From DASSKK01 sp035690495 (lineage in GTDB: Bacteria > Actinomycetota > Actinomycetes > Propionibacteriales > Nocardioidaceae), in the NCBI GenBank assembly GCA_035690495.1, contig DASSKK010000062.1, forward strand, positions 1 through 46,753: 46,753 nt of DNA, in the 5' to 3' direction. Positions 14,048 to 21,629 of this stretch are shown piece after piece; position 1 is the first letter of the stretch, and every line of letters starts with the position of its first letter. A program made the position numbers and the translations under genes. A model generated the notes under the pieces. The model was not told where the DNA came from, made no database searches, and saw only the letters and a program-made list of their open reading frames with translations.

Positions 14048-15042
14048 GGCCGGTAGACCTGCTCCATCAGCCGGTGATCGGCCTGCGCCGACTCCAGGCT
14101 CATCTGCGGTTGGCCACCCGCACGGATGGCACGTGCGAAATCGGCGTACATAGCCTGGTAGCCGCGGACGTCCCGCCACCCGGGGACGATCACGCGCGGC
14201 GCTGCTCGACCGGGTGCGACGATCACCGCACCGTTCGACTCGAACGTGATGACTCCCTTTCGCCCGAACAGCTTGGAGGTCCGCAGACCGCGGAGCAATG
14301 AGGGTATCTCCCGGGAGTAGTACAAGGCGCCGGCACCCCCGTTGTCGTAGCCGAAGGCGGCCAGCATGCTCTTGACCCGCCGGTCCGGCGATCCGTCCAG
14401 CCGACCGGGCGCGGGCCGGAACCCGCGGATCTCGGTGATCGTCGGCCCCAGGCTGTTGGCCAGGTGCAGCCAGTGCACGCCCTCCTCGAAGAACGCGTCG
14501 CCGCCGGCCATCCGCTCGTCGTTGCGCCAGTCGTCGGCGCGCTTGGGCCGGCGGGCCACGGTCGTGAACTGCGCCAGCACGAGGTCGCCGATCGTGTCCT
14601 CGGACAGCAGCCGGCGCAACCACACCGCCAACGGCTTGTAGTGGTCGTTCTCCCCGACGCACACGACACGGTCGGCCGCGTCACGTGCTTCGCGCACCCG
14701 TTCGTAGTCCGTCAGGTGCGGGAAGGCGGGCTTCTCGACGAGCACGTGCTTGCCTGCCGCGAGCGCCTCGAGTGTCAGATCGAGGTGGAGCAAGGGGGGT
14801 ACGGCGATCACGACCGCGTCGACGTCGGGGTCGGCGATCGCCGACGCGTAGTCGCCATACCATGTGGTGCCGCCGAGCCGGCGGCAGAACTCGCGGGCGC
14901 GCTCGGCGTCGCGGCTCGCGTAGCGGCGGGTGAACGCGGCCGCGAGCACCTTCAGGTGCCGGCTGTGCACCTCGGTGATGAAGCCGCATCCGAGGAAGGC
15001 GAGGCGGAGGGGCCGGTCCGCGGCCGTCGCGCCAGCGTGCAC
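14044..15042 (-). CDS. Gfo/Idh/MocA-family oxidoreductase
   Basis: A 332-residue NAD(P)-dependent dehydrogenase. The Rossmann motif LAFLGCGFITEVHSRHL is at residues 14-30 and the family signature EKP at 103-105, with the C-terminal alpha/beta domain carrying GGDAFFEEGVHWLHL, which supplies the catalytic histidine candidate. These enzymes act on sugars, inositols or heme-type substrates. It starts at GTG 15042, with TAGCCT seven bases upstream, predicting a leaderless transcript. It leads an operon with the GMC oxidoreductase (4-base overlap) and the VOC protein. Confidence 0.9.
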   Translation of the reverse strand: MHAGATAADRPLRLAFLGCGFITEVHSRHLKVLAAAFTRRYASRDAERAREFCRRLGGTTWYGDYASAIADPDVDAVVIAVPPLLHLDLTLEALAAGKHVLVEKPAFPHLTDYERVREARDAADRVVCVGENDHYKPLAVWLRRLLSEDTIGDLVLAQFTTVARRPKRADDWRNDERMAGGDAFFEEGVHWLHLANSLGPTITEIRGFRPAPGRLDGSPDRRVKSMLAAFGYDNGGAGALYYSREIPSLLRGLRTSKLFGRKGVITFESNGAVIVAPGRAAPRVIVPGWRDVRGYQAMYADFARAIRAGGQPQMSLESAQADHRLMEQVYRP

Positions 15043-15049
15043 CCCGCAG

Positions 15050-15055
15050 AGGCTA
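15050..15055 (-). promoter_or_regulatory. -10-like TAGCCT, leaderless oxidoreductase operon
   Basis: On the minus strand TAGCCT ends seven bases before GTG 15042. The upstream winged-helix gene ends at 15073, so this promoter lies in a 30-base gap between the two genes. Confidence 0.5.
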
Positions 15056-15072
15056 GCAGCGCGGGGCTGTCC

Positions 15073-16266
15073 TCAACCGAGCAGGACACGCTGGATCCGG
15101 CCGGGGAAGCGGACGGTGAACCTGGTCTCGCCGAGCGTCTCCCGCAACCGGTCGGCCTGCGCGTCGACCTCGCAGCGACGCGGAGCGGGGACGTCGAGGA
15201 AGTAGTGGGTGCGGATAGTGCCGTCCGGCGCCTGCGCCCATGCTCCGACCACCCGGCCGTCCACCCAGATCGTCGGACCGGCGTTGCCGTTGGCGTCGAA
15301 GGCGTCCGCACACTCGGCGGGCAGGTACCACTCCCGCTGCTTCCAGCCCATCGTGGTCGGGTCGAGGCTGGGGAGAAGGGTCACCCAGGGCTCGTCCCGC
15401 GTGTCGTTGTCGGCGGGCTCCTCATCGCCTGCGGCGAACCAGCCCTCACCCTCGGGCAGCCGCACCGCGACCGCGCCGGCGTCGGCGAGCGCCCGGCGAG
15501 TGGTGGCGGCCGTCCAGCCGGCCCACCACTGGAGGTCCTCGGTGGTGCCGGGACCGAAGCCGCGCAGCCATCTGTCGGCGAGCTCGCGGGCCGCATCCGC
15601 GGGGTCTCTGCTGGATTCCAGGCCACCCGGGAGCCAGTCGTCGGCAGCGGTCCAGGTGTACTGGCCGTTGACCCAGCTGCCGGTGGGCCGGGTGCGCACC
15701 AGGGCACCCGCGAACCCGAGGCCGAGCAGCACCCGGGTGTGCGCCGACACCGTCGCGGAGTACGTCTTGCCGGGCGACATCACGAGCGGCTGCCGCAGCG
15801 CCGGCACGCGAGCCCCCACAGCGCGCGTGGTCATCGGGCCGTGCTCGTGGAAAGCGGCCAGCACCTGCCGCTCCGCGTCCGCGAGCCACGCCGCAGGGTC
15901 GGCGACACCGCTGTCGGCGAGCAGCTTGAGCGTGCGGCGCCGTTCCGGTGCGACGAGCTTGCGTGTCGCGGCCGCGTGCATGGCTCGTGCGGCATCCGGT
16001 GTCGCCACCCACAGGGTGCGGCGCATCGCGTGGTGGCGGACCACGCTCCGGTCCACGTACAGCGCCTTCTCGACGGCGTCGATCGCGGGGTTCTTCATCC
16101 GGGCTGTCGCGGACAGGTAGACGGTCACCGGATCCGACGAGTGCAGGGCGACCATCTGCTCGGCGATCGCGGCTACATCGTCGGTCCGGGTCCCGGGAAG
16201 CAGCAGGTGCCGTCGCGCCAGCCGGGCACGACGCTCCGCGACCGTCACCAGCCGGGGCCTGCTCAT
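15073..16266 (-). CDS. Winged-helix DNA-binding domain protein (AlkZ/HTH_42 family)
   Basis: A 397-residue protein of the winged-helix DNA-binding (DUF1006/HTH_42) family, to which the DNA glycosylase AlkZ and relatives belong. The N-terminal phrase RLARRHLLLPG and the family block QMVALHSSDPVTVYLSATAR (about residues 38-57) are visible, with DRWLRGFGPGTTEDLQWWAGW and the LLPSLDPTTMGWKQREWYLP block later. Family members unhook or excise damaged bases, but the AlkZ catalytic QxQ is replaced here by the ALHSSDP form, so glycosylase activity is uncertain. ATG 16266 overlaps the proA stop (ATGA), so it is translationally coupled to proA. Confidence 0.85.
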   Translation of the reverse strand: MSRPRLVTVAERRARLARRHLLLPGTRTDDVAAIAEQMVALHSSDPVTVYLSATARMKNPAIDAVEKALYVDRSVVRHHAMRRTLWVATPDAARAMHAAATRKLVAPERRRTLKLLADSGVADPAAWLADAERQVLAAFHEHGPMTTRAVGARVPALRQPLVMSPGKTYSATVSAHTRVLLGLGFAGALVRTRPTGSWVNGQYTWTAADDWLPGGLESSRDPADAARELADRWLRGFGPGTTEDLQWWAGWTAATTRRALADAGAVAVRLPEGEGWFAAGDEEPADNDTRDEPWVTLLPSLDPTTMGWKQREWYLPAECADAFDANGNAGPTIWVDGRVVGAWAQAPDGTIRTHYFLDVPAPRRCEVDAQADRLRETLGETRFTVRFPGRIQRVLLG

Positions 16267-17507
16267 GTGCGCAGGTGGCCGGTGCCGGTCACGACGTACT
16301 TCGTGGTGGTCATCTCCGGCAGCCCCATCGGCCCACGGGCGTGCAGCTTCTGGGTGGAGATCCCGATCTCGGCGCCGAAGCCGAACTCGGCACCGTCGGT
16401 GAAGCGCGTGGAGGCGTTGACGACCACGGCGGCCGCGTCCACCTCGGCGGTGAACCGACGCGCGGCGCCGACCGACTCGGTGAGGATCGCCTCGGTGTGC
16501 CCAGAGGAGTAGCGGCGGATGTGCGCGAGCGCCGCGTCGAGGTCGGGTACGACGGCCGCGGCGAGGTCCAGCGAGAGGTACTCCCCCGCGAAGTCGTCCT
16601 CGGTCGCGGGGACGACCCCGCCGTGTGCGGCGAACGTCTCGTCGCCGTGCACGGTGACTCCGGCATCGTGCAGGACGGGCAGCACCATCGGCAGGAACCG
16701 GTCGGCGACGTCGGCGTGGACGAGGAGCGTTTCGGCGGCGTTGCACACCGACGGCCGCTGGGCCTTGGCGTTCACCACGACGGCGAGCGCCCTGTCCAGG
16801 TCGGCGTCGCGGTCGACGTACACGTGGCAGTTGCCGACGCCGGTCTCGATGACCGGGACCAGAGACTCCTCGACCACCGAGCGGATGAGGCCGGCGCCAC
16901 CGCGCGGGATCAGCACGTCGACGAGTCCCCGGGCCCGCATCAGCTCCTTTGCCGGCTCGTGGCCCTCCCCGGAGACCAGCTGGACGACGTCGGCGGGCAG
17001 GCCGGCGCCCTCTGCGGCCGTCCGGAGGGCCTCGACGATCGCGGTGTTGGAGCGAAGCGCACTGGAGGACCCGCGCAGCAGCACGGCGTTGCCGCTCTTC
17101 AGGCAGATCCCTGCGGCGTCCGCGGTCACGTTCGGCCGGGCCTCGTAGACCATCGCGACGACGCCGAACGGAACGCGGATCTGCCTGAGCTCGAGGCCGT
17201 TGGACAGCGTGCCGCCGCGCACCACCTCGCCGACGGGGTCGGGAAGGCTCGCCACCGCACGCAGTCCGCCGGCCATCGCGGCAACCCGGCCGGGGTCCAG
17301 GCTCAGCCGGTCGACGAGCGCCTCGCCGGTCCCCGACCCGCGTGCCGCGTCGACGTCTGCCCGGTTGGCGGCGAGCACCTGCTCGGCCGCCAAGTCGAGC
17401 CGGTCGGCCATCGCGTGCAGCGCGGCGTCCTTGGTCTCACGAGTGGCCAGGCCCAGCGTCCGGGCAGCCTCCTGCGCTCGCCGCGCCGCCTGGTCGACGG
17501 AGTCCAT
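16263..17507 (-). CDS. proA: Glutamate-5-semialdehyde dehydrogenase (gamma-glutamyl phosphate reductase)
   Basis: Second step of proline synthesis: NADPH reduction of gamma-glutamyl phosphate. The 414-residue length is normal. The family phrase VPFGVVAMVYEARPNVTADAA begins at residue 112, and the catalytic cysteine is C255 in QRPSVCNAAET. GFGAEIGISTQKLHARGPMG near the end is the ProA signature. ATG 17507 has TACGCT six bases upstream, implying a leaderless transcript. It is separated from proB by a small hypothetical gene, so the two proline genes have separate promoters. Confidence 0.97.
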   Translation of the reverse strand: MDSVDQAARRAQEAARTLGLATRETKDAALHAMADRLDLAAEQVLAANRADVDAARGSGTGEALVDRLSLDPGRVAAMAGGLRAVASLPDPVGEVVRGGTLSNGLELRQIRVPFGVVAMVYEARPNVTADAAGICLKSGNAVLLRGSSSALRSNTAIVEALRTAAEGAGLPADVVQLVSGEGHEPAKELMRARGLVDVLIPRGGAGLIRSVVEESLVPVIETGVGNCHVYVDRDADLDRALAVVVNAKAQRPSVCNAAETLLVHADVADRFLPMVLPVLHDAGVTVHGDETFAAHGGVVPATEDDFAGEYLSLDLAAAVVPDLDAALAHIRRYSSGHTEAILTESVGAARRFTAEVDAAAVVVNASTRFTDGAEFGFGAEIGISTQKLHARGPMGLPEMTTTKYVVTGTGHLRT

Positions 17508-17513
17508 CGGCCC

Positions 17514-17519
17514 AGCGTA
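17514..17519 (-). promoter_or_regulatory. -10-like TACGCT, leaderless proA
   Basis: On the minus strand TACGCT ends six bases before ATG 17507. The gap between proA and the upstream small gene also holds a GGTTGAGGTGCGGACGAGCC sequence (17530-17550) that may be a decayed dispersed repeat. Confidence 0.5.
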
Positions 17520-17559
17520 TCCGTGCCGGTGGTTGAGGTGCGGACGAGCCCGAGGGCGA

Positions 17560-17907
17560 TCAGAACGGCAGCGGGGTGACGTCGTGCAGGTCGACGATCA
17601 CGGAGTACTCCATCCCGCGGCTGAGGAACACACTGCGCTCGAGGACCTCCAGGCCGACGACCTCCCAGCGCGGGAGTCCGGCCGACTCGCGGTGCTCGTT
17701 CCACACGCGCAGGGCCAGTGAAGAGGCGTCGAGCAGGCTCTCGGCCTCCTCCCAGTACTGGATCTCGGCGCGGCCCGCGCCGAACTTCAGCGAGTGCAGG
17801 AACGGCCGCTGCTCGGCCAGCCGGCGCAGCGCGCTGCGCACGATCAGCGGCTCGACCGGCTCTCCGGCGACGGTGACCGTCACGTTCCACAGCCGCAACT
17901 CGTCCAC
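17560..17907 (-). CDS. Conserved hypothetical protein between proB and proA
   Basis: A 115-residue acidic protein starting VDELRLWNVTVTVAGEPVEP at GTG 17907, with AGAGGTGA upstream at usable spacing. It has an alternating strand/helix pattern (RSALRRLAEQRPFLHSLKFG, then YWEEAESLLDASSLALRVW) and no membrane segment. I do not recognise a named family with certainty; it looks like a small single-domain cytosolic protein found beside pro genes in actinobacteria. Longer frames to 18012 add basic, low-complexity residues and are rejected. Its role in proline synthesis is not established. Confidence 0.7.
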   Translation of the reverse strand: MDELRLWNVTVTVAGEPVEPLIVRSALRRLAEQRPFLHSLKFGAGRAEIQYWEEAESLLDASSLALRVWNEHRESAGLPRWEVVGLEVLERSVFLSRGMEYSVIVDLHDVTPLPF

Positions 17908-17993
17908 GGACTCACCTCTCGCTCTGACCGACAGCCGCTCCCTCGCCGACGGGGTACGCGTCGCAGTCCGGCCCCGAGCGGTAGGCCTAGTGT

Positions 17994-18010
17994 GGCGCGA
18001 GCTCCGCGCC
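17994..18010 (-). terminator. Possible hairpin terminator after proB
   Basis: GGCGCG-agctc-CGCGCC forms a six-base-pair hairpin 54 bases after the proB stop and before the hypothetical gene. There is no T tract, so if it terminates transcription it does so as the U-less type. Confidence 0.3.
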
Positions 18011-18063
18011 AAGCGAAGCGGAATCCGGAAATCTTCACCTGCCGTCGGCTGAGCGAGTCCGTG

Positions 18064-19179
18064 TCAGAGCAGGACGAGGTCGTCGCGGTGAACCACCTCG
18101 CGCTCGTAGCCGCTGCCGAGCTCGCGGGCCAGGTCGCGGGTGGAGCGACCGAGCAGGGTGGGCAGCTCCCGGGAGTCGTAGTTGACCAGGCCACGGGCGA
18201 CCGGGCGGGCCCCCGGGTCGACCAGGTCGACCGGATCTCCGGCGACGAACGTCCCGGTGACCGCCGTGATGCCTGCGGGAAGCAACGATGCCCGCCGCTC
18301 GGTGAGCGCCTGCACCGCCCCGGCGTCCAGCGAGAGCCGGCCCTTGCCCTCGGTGGCATGGGCGAGCCACAACAGCCGGGTGGGCCGGCGCCGGCCGGTG
18401 GGGTGGAACAGGGTGCCCACCTGTTCTCCCGCGAGTGCGGCGCCCGCCCGCCCGGCCGAGGTGAGCACGACGGGAATGCCGGCTCCTGTCGCGATCCGGG
18501 CGGCGTCGACCTTGGTGCGCATTCCGCCGGTCCCGACGCCAGCACGCCCGGTCCTGCCGAGTCGCACGGCCGCGAGGTCCGCTTCCCCGTGTACGTCGGA
18601 AAGCAGGCTTGACTGGCCGGCCGCAGGGTTCCCGTCGTACAACCCGTCGACGTCGCTGAGCATCAGCAGCAGATCCGCGTGCACGAGATGCGCGACCAGG
18701 GCCGCGAGCCGGTCGTTGTCGCCGAAGCGGATCTCGGAGGTGGCGACGGTGTCGTTCTCGTTGACGATCGGCAGAACGTGCATCTCGAGCAGCCGCGCGA
18801 AGGTGCGGTGGGCGTTGCGATAGTGGCTGCGCCGGGTCACGTCGTCGACGGTGAGGAGCACCTGGCCCACCGCGAGGCCGTGCCGGGCGAACGCCTGCGC
18901 GTAGTGCTCGACCAGGAGGCCCTGGCCCACCGACGCGGAGGCCTGCTGGGTAGCCAGGTCGCGAGGCCGGCGGGCCAGTCCCAGTGGCGCGAGTCCGGCC
19001 GCGATCGCGCCGGAGGAGACGAGGACGACCTCGGCGCCCTGCTGTCGATGGCTCGCGAGGGCGTCGGCGAGAGCGGACAGCCGCTGCGGGTCGAGGCCTC
19101 CTGCGGCGGTGGTCAGCGACGACGAGCCGACCTTGACCACCACGCGAGCGGCTGCCGCGACGGGCTCGCGCAGGCTCAC
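18064..19179 (-). CDS. proB: Glutamate 5-kinase with PUA domain
   Basis: First step of proline synthesis: phosphorylates glutamate. The 371 residues contain an amino-acid kinase domain (VVVKVGSSSLTTAAGG at residues 13-28, LVSSGAIAAGL at about 53-63, NENDTVATSEIRFGDND in the middle) and a C-terminal PUA domain (about residues 280-365). The GTG start at 19179 overlaps the obgE stop (GTGA), so proB is translated with obgE. This obgE-proB pairing is typical of actinobacteria. Feedback inhibition by proline is known for the family. Confidence 0.97.
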   Translation of the reverse strand: MSLREPVAAAARVVVKVGSSSLTTAAGGLDPQRLSALADALASHRQQGAEVVLVSSGAIAAGLAPLGLARRPRDLATQQASASVGQGLLVEHYAQAFARHGLAVGQVLLTVDDVTRRSHYRNAHRTFARLLEMHVLPIVNENDTVATSEIRFGDNDRLAALVAHLVHADLLLMLSDVDGLYDGNPAAGQSSLLSDVHGEADLAAVRLGRTGRAGVGTGGMRTKVDAARIATGAGIPVVLTSAGRAGAALAGEQVGTLFHPTGRRRPTRLLWLAHATEGKGRLSLDAGAVQALTERRASLLPAGITAVTGTFVAGDPVDLVDPGARPVARGLVNYDSRELPTLLGRSTRDLARELGSGYEREVVHRDDLVLL

Positions 19180-20669
19180 CTGCGCTCCTCGTCGTGGCGG
19201 CGGGCCACGTCGGCGCGGGTCTCGGTCTCTCCGCGCTGCTCCATGGCTTCCTCGATGGCCTGCCGGCGGCGGGCCGCGGGCCGCCGCTCCTCGAACCGGA
19301 CGTCCTCGCCACGGCGGCCCAGCGCCTCAGCGCCGGCGCTGACCATCGGCTTGAAGTCGAAGACCACCGCGTTGTCGGCCTCGCCGATCAGCACCGCGTC
19401 GCCTTCCTCGGCGCCGAGGGCGAGCAGCCGCTCCTCGACGCCGAGCCGGTTCAGCCGGTCGGCGAGGAAGCCGACTGCCTCGTCGTTGGAGAAGTCGGTC
19501 TGCCGCACCCACCGCTCGGGCTTGGTGCCGGACACCCGCCAGGTCCGCGGCGCATCGGTCGCCTCCGCGGACTCCGGGGCACGGCGTACGGCGAAGTCCG
19601 GGCCCGGTGCGGTCTGCGGCGGGCGGATCACGATCCGCTCCGGTGCCGGCGCCGGTCGCTCACGCCGCCGGGCGGCGACCAGCCCGGCCATCGCGAAGGA
19701 GAGCTCGCGGAGGCCCTCGCGGGTGGCGGCCGAGACGAGCAGCACCGGATGGCCGCGCGCCTCCAGGTCATCGAGCACCATGCCGGCCAGCTCACGCCCG
19801 TCCGGGACGTCGACCTTGTTCAGCACCACCAGGCGCGGCCGGTCCTCCAGCCCGCCGTGTGCGGCCAGCTCGGCCTCGATCACCTCCAGGTCGGACACCG
19901 GGTCGCGGTCCGGCTCGATCGTCGCGGTGTCGATCACGTGCACGAGCGCGGCGCACCGCTCCACGTGCCGCAGGAAGTCGTGGCCGAGCCCGCGACCCTC
20001 GCTCGCGCCCTCGATCAGGCCGGGCACGTCGGCGACCGTGAACGTGGTCTCGCCGGCGGTGACCACGCCGAGGTTGGGCACCAGGGTGGTGAACGGGTAG
20101 TCGGCGATCTTGGGACGGGCCCGCGACAGGGCGGCGATCAGGCTGGACTTGCCGGCACTCGGGTAGCCGACCAGGCCCACGTCGGCGACGACCTTGAGCT
20201 CGAGCACCGCGATGCGCTCCTCGCCGGGCTCGCCGAGCAGGGCGAAGCCGGGTGCCTTGCGCTTGCTCGAGGCCAGGGCGGCGTTGCCGAGGCCGCCACG
20301 GCCACCAGCGGCGAGCACCATCGTGGTGCCGGCCCCGACCAGGTCCGAAAGCACCGTGCCGTGCCGGTCGGTGACGACGGTCCCGTCCGGGACCGGCAGC
20401 ACCAGATCCTCGCCGTGGGAGCCGTTGCGGTGGCCTCCGGCGCCGTGGCCACCGGGCTGCGCTCGGCGGTGCGGGCTGTGGTGGTAGTCGACGAGCGTGG
20501 TCAGGTCGGGGTCGACCTGCAGGATCACCGATCCGCCGGGGCCGCCGTTCCCGCCGTCGGGGCCGCCGAGCGGCTTGAACTTCTCCCGGTGCACCGACGC
20601 GACGCCGTTGCCGCCGCGCCCAGCCGCCACGTGCAGCTCGACCCGGTCCACGAACGTGGGGACCGTCAT
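19176..20669 (-). CDS. obgE: GTPase Obg/CgtA
   Basis: An essential ribosome-assembly and stress GTPase of 497 residues. The glycine-rich Obg fold covers residues 1-158. The G1 loop GYPSAGKSS starts at 168, the G3 DVPG follows, and NKVD gives nucleotide specificity. An extended C-terminal OCT domain (WVRQTDFSNDEAVGFLADRL and onward) ends with a charged helix. ATG 20669 has GGAGGTG upstream. It lies downstream of rpmA, past a strong hairpin (20702-20742). Confidence 0.97.
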   Translation of the reverse strand: MTVPTFVDRVELHVAAGRGGNGVASVHREKFKPLGGPDGGNGGPGGSVILQVDPDLTTLVDYHHSPHRRAQPGGHGAGGHRNGSHGEDLVLPVPDGTVVTDRHGTVLSDLVGAGTTMVLAAGGRGGLGNAALASSKRKAPGFALLGEPGEERIAVLELKVVADVGLVGYPSAGKSSLIAALSRARPKIADYPFTTLVPNLGVVTAGETTFTVADVPGLIEGASEGRGLGHDFLRHVERCAALVHVIDTATIEPDRDPVSDLEVIEAELAAHGGLEDRPRLVVLNKVDVPDGRELAGMVLDDLEARGHPVLLVSAATREGLRELSFAMAGLVAARRRERPAPAPERIVIRPPQTAPGPDFAVRRAPESAEATDAPRTWRVSGTKPERWVRQTDFSNDEAVGFLADRLNRLGVEERLLALGAEEGDAVLIGEADNAVVFDFKPMVSAGAEALGRRGEDVRFEERRPAARRRQAIEEAMEQRGETETRADVARRHDEERR

Positions 20670-20701
20670 CGGGCACCTCCTCTCCTGACCCGCTCCACGC
20701 A

Positions 20702-20742
20702 CGCGAGGGGCGACCCGCCGTCTCGGCAGGACGCCCCTCGTG
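20702..20742 (-). terminator. Long hairpin between rpmA and obgE
   Basis: On the minus strand CGAGGGGCG (20740-20732) pairs with CGCCCCTCG (20712-20704) around a nested helix CCTGCC/GGCGGG with a GAGAC loop. This gives a nearly continuous stem of about 15 bp with one T-T mismatch. No U tract follows. It could be a partial terminator, an mRNA stabiliser for rplU-rpmA or an RNase E/G processing site that lowers obgE expression relative to the ribosomal proteins. Confidence 0.7.
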
Positions 20743-20757
20743 ATGTCCGGGTGAGGC

Positions 20758-21042
20758 TCAGCTGCCGACGATGGCCGCCGGTGCGGGCTGCTCGGACGGG
20801 ACGATGTTGATGACCCGGCGGCCGCGCCGGGTGCCGAACTCCACGTTGCCGGCGACGAGCGCGAACAGCGTGTCGTCACTGCCACGGCCGACTCCGGTGC
20901 CGGGGTGGAAGTGGGTGCCCCGCTGGCGCACGATGATCTCACCGGCGTTGACGAGCTGGCCGCCGAAGCGCTTGACGCCGAGCCTTTGCGCGGTCGAGTC
21001 GCGACCGTTCTTGGAAGAGGCCGCGCCCTTCTTGTGTGCCAT
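20758..21042 (-). CDS. rpmA: 50S ribosomal protein L27
   Basis: The 94-residue sequence starts MAHKKGAASSKNGRDS and contains the L27 block GVKRFGGQLVNAGEIIVRQRG and HFHPGTGVGRGSDDTLFA. L27 reaches the peptidyl transferase centre with its N-terminus. There is no cleavable N-terminal extension like that of Firmicutes. ATG 21042 has AAGGA upstream. The C-terminal tail SEQPAPAAIVGS is slightly extended. It is in one operon with rplU. Confidence 0.98.
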   Translation of the reverse strand: MAHKKGAASSKNGRDSTAQRLGVKRFGGQLVNAGEIIVRQRGTHFHPGTGVGRGSDDTLFALVAGNVEFGTRRGRRVINIVPSEQPAPAAIVGS

Positions 21043-21093
21043 GAGAATCCGTTCCTTCGAAAGTTCCGGGCAGACCGGTGTGGTCCGTGCCGG

Positions 21094-21402
21094 TCAGGCC
21101 GAGATGCCGGTGACCTTGACCTGGGTGTACTTCTGCCGGTGCCCCTGACGCTTGCGGTAGCCGGTCTTGTTCTTGTACTTCAAGATCGTGATCTTCGGGC
21201 CCTTGGTGGCACCGAGCACCTCGGCGGTGACGCTGGCCTTGGCCAACGAGGCCGCGTCGGCAGTCACCTTCTCGCCATCCACCAGCATCAGCACCGGCAG
21301 CGTCAGCGAGTCCCCTGCCTGGCCGGCCACCTTGTCGATCTCGATGACGTCGCCGACAGCCACCTTCTGCTGCTGGCCGCCACTGCGCACGATCGCGTAC
21401 AC
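21094..21402 (-). CDS. rplU: 50S ribosomal protein L21
   Basis: The 102-residue protein begins at GTG 21402 (MYAIVRSGGQQQKVAVGD) and ends with the basic GYRKRQGHRQKYTQVKVTGI. It binds 23S rRNA. It heads the rplU-rpmA operon. The long leader (about 110 bases) between the promoter at 21518-21547 and the start contains two hairpins and may be the L21 autoregulatory leader known from other bacteria. Confidence 0.98.
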   Translation of the reverse strand: MYAIVRSGGQQQKVAVGDVIEIDKVAGQAGDSLTLPVLMLVDGEKVTADAASLAKASVTAEVLGATKGPKITILKYKNKTGYRKRQGHRQKYTQVKVTGISA

Positions 21403-21511
21403 CGCTGGCTCACTCTCTTCGTCGGACTACGAGGTCGGTGCGGGCCGCTCGGGAGTACGCCGGAGACCCGGCGGCGTGAGGGCGCGCACAAAGGGCGCCG
21501 TACAGCGCCAA
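21403..21511 (-). promoter_or_regulatory. rplU 5' leader with two hairpins
   Basis: On the minus strand the leader contains GGCGC-tgtacg-GCGCC and ACGCCG-ccgggtctc-CGGCGT hairpins before a GAGAGTGAG ribosome binding region. L21 leaders control ribosomal protein operons in several phyla. Here only the position and the folds support this, and the consensus was not compared. Confidence 0.35.
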
Positions 21512-21517
21512 GGCTCA

Positions 21518-21547
21518 AGTTTACGCAGCGGCCCGGCAGCCGGTCAA
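21518..21547 (-). promoter_or_regulatory. Strong sigma-70-type promoter for rplU-rpmA
   Basis: On the minus strand TTGACC (21547-21542), an 18-base spacer and TAAACT (21523-21518) form the clearest housekeeping promoter in the window. Expected transcription start is near 21511, giving a leader of about 110 bases. Confidence 0.82.
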
Positions 21548-21571
21548 AACGCCGACCCCGGACGCAGGGTA

Positions 21572-21606
21572 TTGCCAACCTTCCAGCCTTCGTGCCAGGT
21601 TGGCAA
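21572..21606. promoter_or_regulatory. Perfect 10-bp inverted repeat upstream of the second APC permease
   Basis: TTGCCAACCT (21572-21581) and AGGTTGGCAA (21597-21606) are exact inverted repeats separated by 15 bases. They lie 23 bases before the permease ATG and next to the divergent rplU promoter. The arms are about 2.4 turns apart centre to centre, suiting a dimeric regulator, or the RNA could form a hairpin. No adjacent regulator gene is present. Confidence 0.65.
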
Positions 21607-21629
21607 GAGTACTTCGAGGGAGGGGCGAC

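Noticed and set aside
15073..16746. 557-codon frame extending the winged-helix protein upstream into proA
   Set aside because: The proA motifs occupy that region in another frame; ATG 16266 gives the ATGA overlap.
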